A stretch of 64,000 nt of DNA from Planctomycetota bacterium (GTDB lineage Bacteria; Planctomycetota; PUPC01; DSUN01). Both the position numbers and the translations under genes were made by a program. Below the pieces are notes generated by a model. That model was not told where the DNA came from, searched no databases, and saw nothing but the letters and a program-made list of their open reading frames with translations. The stretch covers positions 43,136 to 107,135 of the forward strand of contig DAOOIT010000003.1 of assembly GCA_035384565.1 (NCBI GenBank), read 5' to 3'. This document shows positions 9,227 through 19,045 of the stretch, one piece after another; positions within the stretch are counted from its first letter, which is position 1, and each line of letters starts with the position of its first letter.

Positions 9227-11733
9227 TCCCCATTGACGAGGTCGATCCCCCCCAGAGTCGGCTCGATGCGGCCATCCACTGGACGCTCGTCGCCTTGCTC
9301 CTCTTCCTGCCGCTGGCCTTTGGCACGGTGCAGGCGTGGAGCGAGTTCGTCTATGTCGCCGGCGCCGGCGTCCTCGGCCTCTGCTTCGCGCTGAAGCTGC
9401 TCGTCCAGCGCGACGTGGCGGTCGTCCGCACGTGGGCCTACGCTCCCATCCTCCTGACCCTGCTTCTGGCCGTTGTCCAGCTCATTCCGTTGCCCACGGG
9501 TCTCGTGCGCGTGCTCTCGCCGAACACGGCCGCCATGAAGGCTCAGCTTCTGGCCGACCTCTCCGGCGAGGGGCCGCGCGCGATGGCCCTCAGCTTCTAC
9601 GCCCAGGCCACGAGGCACGACCTGCGCCTTCTCCTCGCGGCGGCGGTCGTGTTCGCGGTCGTGCTGAACGTGTATCGGCATCCCGACCAGATCAAGCGGC
9701 TCCTGGCCTCGGCGGCGGCCATCGGCGGGGGCATCGCCCTCCTGGCGCTCGCCCAGAACGTGTTCGGCAACGGCCGAATCTATTGGACGTACCCCACCTA
9801 TGGAAACGTGGCCGCCTCGGGTCCGTTCGTCTGCCATAGCCACTATGGACAGTTCATGAACCTCTCGATCGGCGCCGCCCTCGCCCTCCTGTTCGTCCGA
9901 CTCCACGAGAGTTTCGGCCACGGCCCGGTCCGCTTCCCCGAGGTCGTCGAGCGCCTGAGCAGCCCCGAGCTACGCGTCGTCTGGTACCTGGCCGCAATGG
10001 TGGTGCTGGGCGCGGCCACCCTCTTCCTGTCGCTGACGCGCGGCGGCATGGTCTCCCTGCTCATCGCGGGCGGGTTCACCGGGCTGGTGACGGCCTCGCG
10101 GCGGACCCTGAGAGGGCGAGGCCTGATCCTCACGGGGCTCGCCCTCAGTGCCTTCGCCGTGGTGCTCTACATCGGCTTCGACGCCGTCTACGACCGCCTG
10201 GCCACCCTGCGTGGGCTGCATGGCTACGGCGGCCGCTGGGAGGTCGTGAAGAACCTCGCGGTCTCCTTCACCCGATTCCCCCTGGCCGGCACGGGGCTGG
10301 GAACTCACCAGGTCGTCTACCCCATGTTCGACCGGTCCATGGCCCCCGACGTCGCCTCCCACGCCGAGAACGAGTACGCCCAGGCCGCCGAGGAGATGGG
10401 AGTGCTCGGCCTCGGGCTCTTGCTGGCGTTCCTGGCCATCGTGGGGGCGGCCTACATCCGCAGCGTGCGCCGCCTGCGGTTCCCGATCCGCTCGGCGGCC
10501 CTGGGCCTCGGCTTCGGGCTGATGGCGATCCTGGTCCACAGCTTCAGCGATTTCGGCCAGCATCTGCCGGCCAACCACTGCCTCGCGGCGATCTCGTGTG
10601 CACTCCTGCTCAACATCGCGCGCGTGGGGCACACCAGCCGCTCCGACGAGGGCGCCCGCACGGGTCTGACGGCATCGCCGATCCTTCGCGCCGTGCCTCT
10701 CCTCGCGATCGCGGGCATCTGGACGTGGTCCCTCGCGGGTTCGATCGCGGCCTGGCGGGCGGAGGAGCGCTGGGCCAGGGTCACCAGGCTCGAGGCCGCG
10801 TTGCGCAAGAAGAACTGGCAGGGAACCAACGAGGACTACGTGGCCCTCCTCAAGGAGGCCGAGGCCGCCGTCGCGGCGGAGCCCGACAACATCGAGTACC
10901 AGTACTGGCTCGGCGTCTACCGCTGGCGGTCCATCAGCCGCATCACGAACCCGAAGACGGGCGAGATGCTGGTCAGCAAGAGGCACGCGCGCAGGATTGT
11001 GGCGGAACTCAACCAGGCTCGCGCGCTCTGCCCGACCTACGGGCCCGCCTACAGCACGATCGGCCAGATCGAAAAGTTCGTGCTCGGCGACCCTTCGGGC
11101 GCCGACCGCATCCGCCTGGGCCACAAGCTTGCCCCCTACAACCCCACCGCGTGTTACCTTGCCGGCCTGGTGGATGCACTCGAGGGCGACCACGAGGCGT
11201 CGCTGGAGAAATTCCAGCGCTGCCTCCAGGCCGAGGGCGGATCGTTTCGCGCCATGGCCGACGTCTATCTGCACCAGGTGAGCCGGCCCGACCTCGCCGT
11301 GATCCTCGCGGGGGACGACGTGGGGCGCCTGCTCTACGTTGCCGACGCGCTTCACGAGATGCCCGACCAGCAGGAACTGGCCACCGCCGTCCGCGAACAG
11401 GTCTCGAAGGCGCGAGCGGCCGCCGTGCAGGCCCTCAAGACGCAGTGCGACAAGCCGGGCGTTTCGCCCGCCACCCTGGCCGCCGTCGCCGCCATCTGGC
11501 GGCAGGAGAAGAACCCCCGCGCCGCCATCGAATGCTATCGGCGAGCGCTGGCGCTGGACTACGGCCAGGTGGGCTGGCGCATGGAGCTCGCCCAGCTCCT
11601 TGCGGAGGCAGGCCATGTTTCGGAAGCCAGGCACGAGGCCCGCGTGTGCCTGCGGCTCAGGCCGCAACTGGCCAGCGCCCAGAAGCTGCTCGAAAGCCTG
11701 AGCGTCCTTCCCGACGCGCCGGACAGCAAGTAG
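9211..11733 (+). CDS. O-antigen ligase/polymerase-like membrane protein with TPRs
   Basis: An 840-residue polytopic protein. The ATG at 9211 lies inside the end of the phosphatase gene. About ten or more hydrophobic segments fill residues 25-530. They include the region typical of the Wzy/WaaL (O-antigen ligase) family, with a periplasmic loop carrying the RGLHGYGGRWEVVKN-type motif followed by LAGTGLGTHQ and a conserved-looking HAENEYAQAAEE. The C-terminal 300 residues are soluble and helical with TPR-like repeats (for example NPRAAIECYRRALALDYGQ). Ligase-TPR fusions are common in exopolysaccharide loci of PVC bacteria. It probably polymerises or ligates the glycan exported by the upstream machinery. 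Ligase and polymerase cannot be told apart from sequence. Confidence 0.85.
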   Translation: MGSRLIPIDEVDPPQSRLDAAIHWTLVALLLFLPLAFGTVQAWSEFVYVAGAGVLGLCFALKLLVQRDVAVVRTWAYAPILLTLLLAVVQLIPLPTGLVRVLSPNTAAMKAQLLADLSGEGPRAMALSFYAQATRHDLRLLLAAAVVFAVVLNVYRHPDQIKRLLASAAAIGGGIALLALAQNVFGNGRIYWTYPTYGNVAASGPFVCHSHYGQFMNLSIGAALALLFVRLHESFGHGPVRFPEVVERLSSPELRVVWYLAAMVVLGAATLFLSLTRGGMVSLLIAGGFTGLVTASRRTLRGRGLILTGLALSAFAVVLYIGFDAVYDRLATLRGLHGYGGRWEVVKNLAVSFTRFPLAGTGLGTHQVVYPMFDRSMAPDVASHAENEYAQAAEEMGVLGLGLLLAFLAIVGAAYIRSVRRLRFPIRSAALGLGFGLMAILVHSFSDFGQHLPANHCLAAISCALLLNIARVGHTSRSDEGARTGLTASPILRAVPLLAIAGIWTWSLAGSIAAWRAEERWARVTRLEAALRKKNWQGTNEDYVALLKEAEAAVAAEPDNIEYQYWLGVYRWRSISRITNPKTGEMLVSKRHARRIVAELNQARALCPTYGPAYSTIGQIEKFVLGDPSGADRIRLGHKLAPYNPTACYLAGLVDALEGDHEASLEKFQRCLQAEGGSFRAMADVYLHQVSRPDLAVILAGDDVGRLLYVADALHEMPDQQELATAVREQVSKARAAAVQALKTQCDKPGVSPATLAAVAAIWRQEKNPRAAIECYRRALALDYGQVGWRMELAQLLAEAGHVSEARHEARVCLRLRPQLASAQKLLESLSVLPDAPDSK

Positions 11734-11880
11734 CTCTCGGAGCCGCCGTCGGACAGGGGGCGGGCGGGTGTGGCCGAGCATGGCCTTCAGCCCCGACGCC
11801 TGCGCCCCCGATCGTCGCCAGTGTCCTGGAAACCAGACACGGCGCCACCATGCCGGCTCGGCCCTGCCGCCGCCGGGAGC

Positions 11881-12120
11881 TGAGCCAGTATGGCGCCTGG
11901 GCGATTCAGCCAGCTCTGCGAGCTTCCCGCCCATACTTGCTCACTTTCCTCCCCCTCTGGGTTGAGCAAGTACGGCGCTTTGGCGATCCGGGCGGCTCTA
12001 CGGCCTTCCCGCCCATACTTGCTCAAATCCCTCCCCCCTCAGTTGAGCAAGTATGGCGCGCAGGTGTGCCGAGACCTTCCGCGGCCGTTCTCGCCTATCC
12101 GTATCCCTTTCGCTCTCACA
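11881..12120. repeat. Three tandem 81-82-bp hairpin units
   Basis: Units begin at 11881, 11963 and 12044. Each opens with TGAGCMAGTAYGG. Units 1 and 2 close with the exact complement CCATACTTGCTCA (11931-11943 and 12013-12025), giving a 13-bp stem around a loop of about 38-40 bases. Pyrimidine-rich linkers (CCTCCCCCCTC type) separate the units. The third unit has lost its right arm. The whole 563-base gap 11734-12296 contains no credible gene. Outside these units I see nothing of note except the SD of the next gene. Confidence 0.8.
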
Positions 12121-12296
12121 GGGTGATACAGGAGAGGAACTGCCAGCACTCCGACGCCTCCCTGGCGCGCGTGGCCAGGGCCGGAGGCCACGGTGTGGGC
12201 CGCGCGATTGACTCAGCCAAGCCAAGGCGCTAGCATCAAGAGGGGCGCCCTCCCATCCCCGACTCGGTCGCCCCCAGAGCTTAGGAGGCGATGGCG

Positions 12297-12791
12297 ATGC
12301 CGATGTATGAGTTCCTGTGTGAGGACTGCAATCGGGTCTTCGACTTCCTCGCGCGCACGCCCGAAGCATCGAAGCGCAAACCGGCGTGCCCCAAGTGCGG
12401 CGGCAAGAGGATGACCCGGCTCGTCTCCCTGTTCGCGGCCGGGCGCAAACACGCCGAGCGTCCCAGGGCAGCAGAATCCCCCGCGCCCGATGCGGCCGAC
12501 GACCTGAGCCCGGCGCAGGAAGCGCGCATGGAACGCACGATGGCCGAACTGGAGCGCGACATGGAGTCCATTGACGAAAACGACCCGCGGCAGTTGGCCG
12601 CCGTCATGCGGCGGCTGTCCGACGCCAGCGGCGAGAGCCTGGAGCCGGAGATGGACGAGATGATCCGCCGCCTCGAGGCGGGCGAGGACCCCGAGAAGGT
12701 CGAGGAGGAGATGCAGGACGCCTTTGGCGAGGAAGGCCCCGGCGGCGCAGGCGGCGCGCCGAGCCACGACGACGGCCTCTACGACCTGTAG
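12297..12791 (+). CDS. FmdB-type zinc ribbon protein
   Basis: A 164-residue protein whose N terminus matches the FmdB zinc ribbon family (MPMYEFLCEDC, then CPKCGGKRMTRLVS). The paired CxxC motifs should bind one zinc. Two in-frame ATGs precede this one or coincide with it. AGGAGG at 12283-12288 is only 2 bases from the ATG at 12291 but 8 bases from the ATG at 12297, and family members normally begin MPxYEY, so 12297 is chosen. The C-terminal half is acidic and helical with a Gly-rich end. Family members are called regulatory proteins, but their biochemical role is not well settled. Confidence 0.82.
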   Translation: MPMYEFLCEDCNRVFDFLARTPEASKRKPACPKCGGKRMTRLVSLFAAGRKHAERPRAAESPAPDAADDLSPAQEARMERTMAELERDMESIDENDPRQLAAVMRRLSDASGESLEPEMDEMIRRLEAGEDPEKVEEEMQDAFGEEGPGGAGGAPSHDDGLYDL

Positions 12792-12849
12792 ACCGCCTCC
12801 GACCCGCATCGGCTGCCCCAAGGGAGTCGCCTCGCGAGGCCAGGCCGCA

Positions 12850-14010
12850 ATGCCCGAAACCCCACCCTACAGCCGCGAGGCGGAGCTCCTGCTCTGTTGC
12901 GCACGCACCCGCCTTGAGCCTGGCGTGGCGGGCAGGCTCACGGCCCTGGTCGCAGAGGGAATCCACTGGCCGCGGCTGGTGGCCCTGGCCCACTCGAACG
13001 GGGTGGCCCTGCTCCTGCACCGCAGCCTGGCGGCCGCCTGCATCCACGCCGTGCCCGAAGCCATCCTCGGGGAGCTCGCTGCCCATTGCCGGGCCAACAT
13101 GCTTCGCAGCCTGCTCATGACAGCCGAACTGCTGAGACTCCTGGAACTGTTCGCCGCGCACGCGATACGCGCGGTGCCCTTCAAAGGCCCCGTGCTGGCC
13201 GCCGTGGCCTACGGGGACGTCGGCCTGCGCGAGTTCTACGATCTGGACCTCCTGGTCCGCAGGCGCGATCTGAAGCCCGCCCGACGGCTGCTGGTGGAAC
13301 AGGGCTTCCACGCCTACCGATGGAACCTCGAGCAACCCGGCACCGGGCTGACCGTGGAGTTGCACCGATGGGACCCTCCGCCCCTCGACCCGTCTGGCGA
13401 GGGCACGGGCCGCCTCGAACCGGGCCCACCGGCCATGGTGCGTCTGCTGGACGCGGCTGTGCCCTCCCTCGGCCCCGAGGAGACGCTTCTCGCCCTCTGC
13501 CTGCACGGCTCGAAGCACTGCTGGGACCGCCTCCTCTGGGTGTGCGATGTCGCGCAGTTCGTGTCCGCGCAACCCCGAGTCCATTGGCCGGCCGTCGTCG
13601 CGGCGGCCGCGCGGACAGGAAGCAGGCGAAGGCTTCTCTGGGGTCTCCTCCTGGCCAGGGATCTGCTGGGCCTGGCCGTGCCGGAGCCCGTCCTGGCGCC
13701 CGCGGCGCACGACCCTCAGCTCCACGCCCTGGTCGCCGAAGCCAAGCGCCGCATCCTGTGGGCAGGGGAGGAACCCTTCGGCCATGTCGAGCAATGGGCC
13801 ACTCAGCGGCGCATGCTGGAGCGGCGGCGCGACCGGCTGCGCTTCTACCTCGGCCTCCTGTGCGAGGGTCTCAGGCCGAACAGGACCGATCGCCTTGTCG
13901 TGCCGCTGCCCGGGTGCCTGCACCCGCTCTACTACGTGATCCATCCCATCCGTGTGATCGTGACCTACGGCCCGCGGGCCGTGAGGCGCCTCCTCAAGCG
14001 CACCCCATGA
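12850..14010 (+). CDS. NTP_transf_5-type putative nucleotidyltransferase
   Basis: A 386-residue protein resembling the uncharacterised nucleotidyltransferase family PF14907. The characteristic block is AVPFKGPVLAAVAYGDVGLR followed by EFYDLDLLVRRRDL (about residues 108-140), where the Asp-x-Asp-type acidic residues would bind metal. A later motif LCLHGSKHCWDRLLWVCD fits the family. Such genes are often found in exopolysaccharide/PEP-CTERM loci, which agrees with the operon upstream. It lies 58 bases after the FmdB-like gene and ends 78 bases before a convergent gene. The substrate is unknown. The start codon has a weak, distant GAGG, so the exact N terminus is less certain. Confidence 0.75.
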   Translation: MPETPPYSREAELLLCCARTRLEPGVAGRLTALVAEGIHWPRLVALAHSNGVALLLHRSLAAACIHAVPEAILGELAAHCRANMLRSLLMTAELLRLLELFAAHAIRAVPFKGPVLAAVAYGDVGLREFYDLDLLVRRRDLKPARRLLVEQGFHAYRWNLEQPGTGLTVELHRWDPPPLDPSGEGTGRLEPGPPAMVRLLDAAVPSLGPEETLLALCLHGSKHCWDRLLWVCDVAQFVSAQPRVHWPAVVAAAARTGSRRRLLWGLLLARDLLGLAVPEPVLAPAAHDPQLHALVAEAKRRILWAGEEPFGHVEQWATQRRMLERRRDRLRFYLGLLCEGLRPNRTDRLVVPLPGCLHPLYYVIHPIRVIVTYGPRAVRRLLKRTP

Positions 14011-14088
14011 AACCGCAACCGCCGCCTCGACGGCCGCGCCGGAGCCTCTGGCATGCGGGCAAGCTTCCCGGCACCATCGCGGCTGGGT

Positions 14089-16983
14089 TCATTGTGGGGA
14101 TGCCTTCCCGGCGCGGCCCGCGACCGCCGCCACCTCGGCCGCCAACTGGTACATCGCTCTCGAACGAGCTTGCCAATCCTGGCCAACTGCGAAAGTGCCC
14201 TTGTAGTGGCGGGCCAACTGCTCGTCGAATCGCTTCGTCTGCCCCGGATCCAGGGTGCCGCGGTCGAGCGTCTGCTCGACGAATATGCGAGCCTCCAGTT
14301 CCTGCAAGCCTTCGAGCATCGCCTCGAAGCGGGCGCTCGATTCAGCGCCACCCGGGCCGGGCCACAGACTCTTCATGATGGAGAACCCGGGCGCGCCGCC
14401 GGAGTACCGGCAGCCGTCCCCGTAGGACTGTGCCCAGTAGTCGCCCCCCATGCGCCCTGTGCCGCGGTAGCCGGTGAAGACCGCCCGTTCAGGGAAGATG
14501 CGGAATGCCCATGGGGTGCCGGTCCCGTTCACCACGATGGCGCCGCAGTCGGTGCGCGGGGTGCAGAGCAGCATTTGCTCGCGCACTTTCCAGCCTCTTC
14601 GGGACTCGCCCCCGATGAGGAAGCTCTGGATGTTCTCGACGACCTTATACCATGCCGCCGCCCCGGTGTCTGCCTTGCCTTCCCAGGCTTTGGCCGCGAA
14701 GGGCGAACCCACGTAGAAGGGGGACTTCAGCTCCCCCATATCCAGGGAGATCGCCACATTGGCGTCGTGGGAGCCGCAGATCCAGAACACCTCGGGCACT
14801 GCCTTCCGCAGAAGGGGCTTGAGGGCTGGGTCGCCGTCCCCATCCCACGGGAAGCCCCAGTACATTGCCTCGCCCAATCCCTTGGCCACCATGTGACTGT
14901 AAAGGGACTTGGCGAATGGCTCCCAGAGGGTCTCCCTGCCCGGCACCTTCGGGCCAAGGTCCAGGCGCTGCGCATTCCCGGTCGCTTCGTCCAGGACCTT
15001 GACCTCCACGACGCCCGGGAACCCGTGCATGACGACGAAGCTCACGACAAGCGGCTTGCCGCAGTGCTTGACGATCAGGTCGAGGTAGCGGTCCAGCACG
15101 GCGTAGTCGAATGAGAGAGAGCCGTCCTTCTTCCGCGTCCACTGGATCATCGAGACATCTCGGTTGCCGAACTCCGTGTCGCAGAGCACGGGCACAAACC
15201 ACAGGTCGTTTCCGACCCGCGCAAGCTGGCGCAGGCTGGCCTCGATCAGGGTCCAGTGCTTGTCGGACCAGAGCGGGGTCTTGTACTCTTTGGCCACGCC
15301 GAACGGCGATTGCTCGATGGCGGTGATTGTCTGAAAGCTCTGCGGGTCCGGCACCTTCCAGCCCAACACCTCCAGTTCCAGAGGCAACGAAGTAGCCGCG
15401 AAGCCCGGCCCCTCAACGCTTACCGTGCCACGATACAACCCCGGCGCGGCATCGGCTGGCACCCTGACGGACAGCCAGTAGGGCTGGCAGGAGTTCGCCG
15501 GGATCCGCTCCGGCAGCGTGGAGGTGATCCAGTCGAAGTACTGGAGCCGCCTCAGCGCCGCTTCCTCGGCGCCTCGGTTCCCCAGCGTTTCCGGCGCGAA
15601 GCGGACCAGTTCGCGCGTCTTGGGTGCGCTCCAGCCGCCGTACCGGGTGTTGCCGCCCCCGATCTCGATCATCCTACCGATGCCGATTCGTCCCTCCCCC
15701 AGCGAACTGATGTCGCTCATCGGCTGGGGCTTCATCCCGAAGACGGTGACGGACTTGGCCGGGATCGTGCCGCCGGCAGGCCCCTTGAGGTCGGAGACCG
15801 TAACCTCTACATCAGCCAACTCCTTGTCCGTTCCGATGACCACCTGCGCGGCGTAGGTTCCGTTCCGCGCGCCGACCAGGCGGATCATCCCCGGCGCCGC
15901 ACCGGATTCGAGGAACTCGGGCGAGAACACCCGGCGGATCGCATCCTCGGTCCAAACCTGCACGCCCTGGGGCCGCCTCAGCGACGACGGGATGTCCTTC
16001 GATGCGCAGCGGACCTCCAGGCGCGACAGGCGAGCGTGTTCCCACTGCCGATCCACCACGTCCCGGTACCCGAACCAGTGCTTCATCACGAAGGGGTGAA
16101 GCGGAGCCGCGTGCAACTCGATGGCCAGGACGTTCGCCCCCTTGCGGAGCAGCTTCTGAGGAATGGCCAGGGAATTGATCACGCGGTTACGCAGCTTGTA
16201 GAGCGTCGAGCCCACCGGGGTCATTTCGTCGGCACTGGTGGTGTACCCTCCCCAGCTCTTGTAGTGCTCCTTCTCCTTGACCGACAGTTCCGCAAGCGGC
16301 ACCACATAGGCCTCCTGGGGATACTCGTCCGCCATCGTCTCGGGCCCGGTCTCGCCGGCCGGCAGATGGCCGCGCGCGACCTCCTCGCCGTTCACTAGCA
16401 CCCGGATTCCGCCGATGTAGTCGGCGCTGAGCGTCACGGTCCCTGCCGCGGCGGGATCGGGGATCGCAAAGTGGAACCGCAGGTAGATCCCGCGCAGCCA
16501 ACCATTCCGCTCCGGGGTGCCCACGGTGTACTCCGCCGGCGAGCCAACGCCGTCCGGCTTGCGCAGGCGAAGCCAGGTCGAATCATCGAACTCGGGCTTG
16601 CACCATCCGTCCGAGGGCGGGTCCGTGACGCCTCCCACGTTGAGGAACACCCTGTTCGTCCTGGCGAAGCTGTTGAACTGCACGTCCACCTCGGCGTGGT
16701 CGCGCCAGTCTTCCTTCGTCCAGTCATAGTTCCTCGAGGCCAGACGCTTCTGCGTACTTGCCTGGAGCCTGCCCATCAGGACATTGCCGAGGACCTTCTC
16801 CCCCTCGGTCTTGAGCGCCTTGGGAGCCACCCTCTGCACGTCGAATCGGTAGTAGGCACGGCAGTAGGCCGTCTCGTCGAGAATCAGCGTCCCACCGTCC
16901 TGCCCTGCGCCGGTCCCCTGCGCCACGGCACAGCAGACCCACAACCCAAGCACATCTACGACTGCCCGCGGAATCCAGGTCAT
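14089..16983 (-). CDS. Large secreted glycoside-hydrolase-like protein (DUF4091 type)
   Basis: A 964-residue exported protein. The minus-strand ATG at 16983 has GGAG about 10 bases upstream and is followed by a signal peptide (residues 1-22, VVDVLGLWVCCAVAQG). Residues about 70-290 resemble the jelly-roll sugar-binding part of GH2-like enzymes (FDDSTWLRLRKPDG, GGIRVLVNGEEVARGHLPAG). The middle and C-terminal parts resemble DUF4091/glycoside hydrolase domain proteins of PVC bacteria (GPAGGTIPAKSVTVFG; GTGRMGGDYWAQSYGDG near the end). I cannot assign catalytic residues or a substrate, so polysaccharide degradation is an inference from fold class. It is transcribed divergently from the FG-GAP gene. 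Confidence 0.7.
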   Translation of the reverse strand: MTWIPRAVVDVLGLWVCCAVAQGTGAGQDGGTLILDETAYCRAYYRFDVQRVAPKALKTEGEKVLGNVLMGRLQASTQKRLASRNYDWTKEDWRDHAEVDVQFNSFARTNRVFLNVGGVTDPPSDGWCKPEFDDSTWLRLRKPDGVGSPAEYTVGTPERNGWLRGIYLRFHFAIPDPAAAGTVTLSADYIGGIRVLVNGEEVARGHLPAGETGPETMADEYPQEAYVVPLAELSVKEKEHYKSWGGYTTSADEMTPVGSTLYKLRNRVINSLAIPQKLLRKGANVLAIELHAAPLHPFVMKHWFGYRDVVDRQWEHARLSRLEVRCASKDIPSSLRRPQGVQVWTEDAIRRVFSPEFLESGAAPGMIRLVGARNGTYAAQVVIGTDKELADVEVTVSDLKGPAGGTIPAKSVTVFGMKPQPMSDISSLGEGRIGIGRMIEIGGGNTRYGGWSAPKTRELVRFAPETLGNRGAEEAALRRLQYFDWITSTLPERIPANSCQPYWLSVRVPADAAPGLYRGTVSVEGPGFAATSLPLELEVLGWKVPDPQSFQTITAIEQSPFGVAKEYKTPLWSDKHWTLIEASLRQLARVGNDLWFVPVLCDTEFGNRDVSMIQWTRKKDGSLSFDYAVLDRYLDLIVKHCGKPLVVSFVVMHGFPGVVEVKVLDEATGNAQRLDLGPKVPGRETLWEPFAKSLYSHMVAKGLGEAMYWGFPWDGDGDPALKPLLRKAVPEVFWICGSHDANVAISLDMGELKSPFYVGSPFAAKAWEGKADTGAAAWYKVVENIQSFLIGGESRRGWKVREQMLLCTPRTDCGAIVVNGTGTPWAFRIFPERAVFTGYRGTGRMGGDYWAQSYGDGCRYSGGAPGFSIMKSLWPGPGGAESSARFEAMLEGLQELEARIFVEQTLDRGTLDPGQTKRFDEQLARHYKGTFAVGQDWQARSRAMYQLAAEVAAVAGRAGKASPQ

Positions 16984-17143
16984 CGAGGATCATCTCCAGC
17001 CCCGGCAGGATCAAGGCGAGCCGGCGCCACGGTCTCCGTTCTCGCGTTGCCTCTTCAGCCGCCTTTGCGGTCCTGCACGAGTTCCACTATCTTATCGGTT
17101 GGCGACTGGACTTCAAACCGATTGCCTCGTCTCGGAGATCCCG

Positions 17144-18967
17144 ATGCCCCGATTCCCTGTCTGCACGGCGATGCTTCTGGTCTTTCCCGCGGTTGGCCTG
17201 GGGATCGTCAATCCCAGGTTCACCCCGCGGCACCTTGTGGATCAGGCCGGATTGGTGCTGGCCGGGCCGGTTCAGCCAACCGCCAACCCTCTCGAATGGC
17301 AGTTCGCCGCTGCCACGCAGATCAAGGGCAAGGCCGCGGCGCGCCACGTCCTCAGCCTGACAGAGTGCTCGAAGGATCACGTGGGCGACATTCAACAGGT
17401 GCTCAAGGCCAACGCCAATGGCCCCGCGATCCTGTTCTCCGGCGCCTTGGACGGGGCGGAACGGGCGTATCTCCACGTCGCCGGCATCTGGCTCGAGGTA
17501 AGAGCTGCGGGCGATGCCCGCTGGAGCGTCGCGGGCTACGCCGCCCACATGACCGGCACCTATGTCGGCGGCACCGACATGCTCATCCACATGGCCCGGC
17601 ACCTCCTCGAACACCCAGACGCCGACGTGCCTGTCACCGCCGGAGTTCGCTGGCTGGCCTACGCCAGGGCAGGAAACGTGCCAGGCGACATCGCCGGCCT
17701 GGCCGCCATCGAGTTCCCCGCGCTCGGCAAGGTCTGCCTCTTCGTGGGCTCCTCGGCCGGCGACAAGCTCTTCCGCGCGAAGGGCGACGACGCCATCGAG
17801 GAGATCACCTCGGCCGCTAGACTCGACACGAAGTCCCGCCGCTTCGCCTGGCTGGACGTGGGTGGCGATGGCCTGGCCGACCTGGTATCGTGGGACGGTT
17901 CGACGACCTCGGTGCGCCTGGTGGGCGCCGATGGCGCGTTCAGGCCCGCGGCCGCCGCGCCGAAGCTGGGCACCGATTGCCTGGCCCTCGCCCCCTGCTC
18001 GACCGATGGCCGTCCCGGCCTCCTGGTGAGCACCTCCGCCGTTCCCTTCCTCGTGGTGGCCGACGCCAAGGGCGAATGGCACCAGGCTGACCTCACCGCT
18101 ATGGCGGCCCAGGAGGGCTTCGGACGGCCCTCCCCGTGCGTCGTCGCCGACCTCGACAATGACGGCTTCGCGGACGTTCTCCAGCCTCGCGAAACCGGAG
18201 GCGTCCTCTGGCGCGGCAAGGCCGGCGGCTTCCAGCCTCCTGCCAAGTGCCCTGTCGCCACAGGCGGGGGAGCCGCCGCAGCGGCATTGGGCGACTTCAA
18301 CCAGGACGGCCTCCTCGACCTCTTCCTCGCCGGCACGGAGAAGAACACCCTTTGGGAGAACGACGGCAAAGGCGGCTTCCGCGACGTCTATGCCCACAGC
18401 GGTTCAGTGAGCGCCAAGTGCCCAACCGGGGCCGCCACCGTGGCAACGATGGACCTGAACCACGATGGGCGGCAGGACATCTGCCTGGGCTATGCAGAGG
18501 GGGAGCCACTCTACCACTGGAACCGCGGCTTCCGCTCCTTCGCCCAGGAGGCCGACGTGCGGCTGCCGAACGCTGAAGGCGGCGCCCTCCAGGCACGCGC
18601 CGGGCAACGTGCCCTGCTCGCCGCTGATCTCAACGGCGACGGCTCCTCCGACCTCGCCGTCCTCTTCACCAACGGCGACCTTATGGTCTGCTTCACTGAC
18701 CAGATAGGCGTCCCCGGCATTCGCCTGCGGCTGCCTCAGGGCGTGACCGGCCCCGTCACGGCAAGCGTATGGGGCGGCGACAAGCCGCGCGGCGAATGCT
18801 TCGGCGCCCTGCCCGTGCCCGGCCACTCTCCCGCCACATTCCTGTGTACCCGTGACCCCGGCAAGTGCATGGTCAGGTTCCGTCGCCGCGGCGGGCTCGA
18901 GGAGGCGGCCGCGGTGGCCGTCGAAGACGCGTGGAAGGACTTCATCCTGCCCGAGGCATCCCACTGA
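17144..18967 (+). CDS. Secreted FG-GAP/VCBS repeat protein
   Basis: A 607-residue protein with an N-terminal signal peptide (FPVCTAMLLVFPAVGLGIV). The ATG at 17144 follows CGGAGA at good spacing. Residues about 220-560 carry five FG-GAP-like calcium-binding motifs: DVGGDGLADLV, DLDNDGFADVL, DFNQDGLLDLF, DLNHDGRQDIC and DLNGDGSSDLA. This is the pattern of a seven-bladed beta-propeller as in integrin alpha-like and ASPIC/VCBS proteins. The N-terminal 200 residues are not recognised. It is probably a periplasmic or surface binding protein. The divergent arrangement with the glycoside-hydrolase-like gene may mean shared control, but no operator was identified in the 160-base gap. Confidence 0.75.
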   Translation: MPRFPVCTAMLLVFPAVGLGIVNPRFTPRHLVDQAGLVLAGPVQPTANPLEWQFAAATQIKGKAAARHVLSLTECSKDHVGDIQQVLKANANGPAILFSGALDGAERAYLHVAGIWLEVRAAGDARWSVAGYAAHMTGTYVGGTDMLIHMARHLLEHPDADVPVTAGVRWLAYARAGNVPGDIAGLAAIEFPALGKVCLFVGSSAGDKLFRAKGDDAIEEITSAARLDTKSRRFAWLDVGGDGLADLVSWDGSTTSVRLVGADGAFRPAAAAPKLGTDCLALAPCSTDGRPGLLVSTSAVPFLVVADAKGEWHQADLTAMAAQEGFGRPSPCVVADLDNDGFADVLQPRETGGVLWRGKAGGFQPPAKCPVATGGGAAAAALGDFNQDGLLDLFLAGTEKNTLWENDGKGGFRDVYAHSGSVSAKCPTGAATVATMDLNHDGRQDICLGYAEGEPLYHWNRGFRSFAQEADVRLPNAEGGALQARAGQRALLAADLNGDGSSDLAVLFTNGDLMVCFTDQIGVPGIRLRLPQGVTGPVTASVWGGDKPRGECFGALPVPGHSPATFLCTRDPGKCMVRFRRRGGLEEAAAVAVEDAWKDFILPEASH

Positions 18968-19045
18968 CGCGGGTTCGGGCTTCGACTTGTCGCGGCCCCG
19001 CCTCTGAGCTTGATGGCCTCGCGAGTTCCAGGGATAGGAGACAGT

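Noticed and set aside
11881..12120. CRISPR-like array
   Set aside because: Only three units, with repeats that are hairpin arms rather than a constant direct repeat, no uniform spacers and no cas genes nearby.
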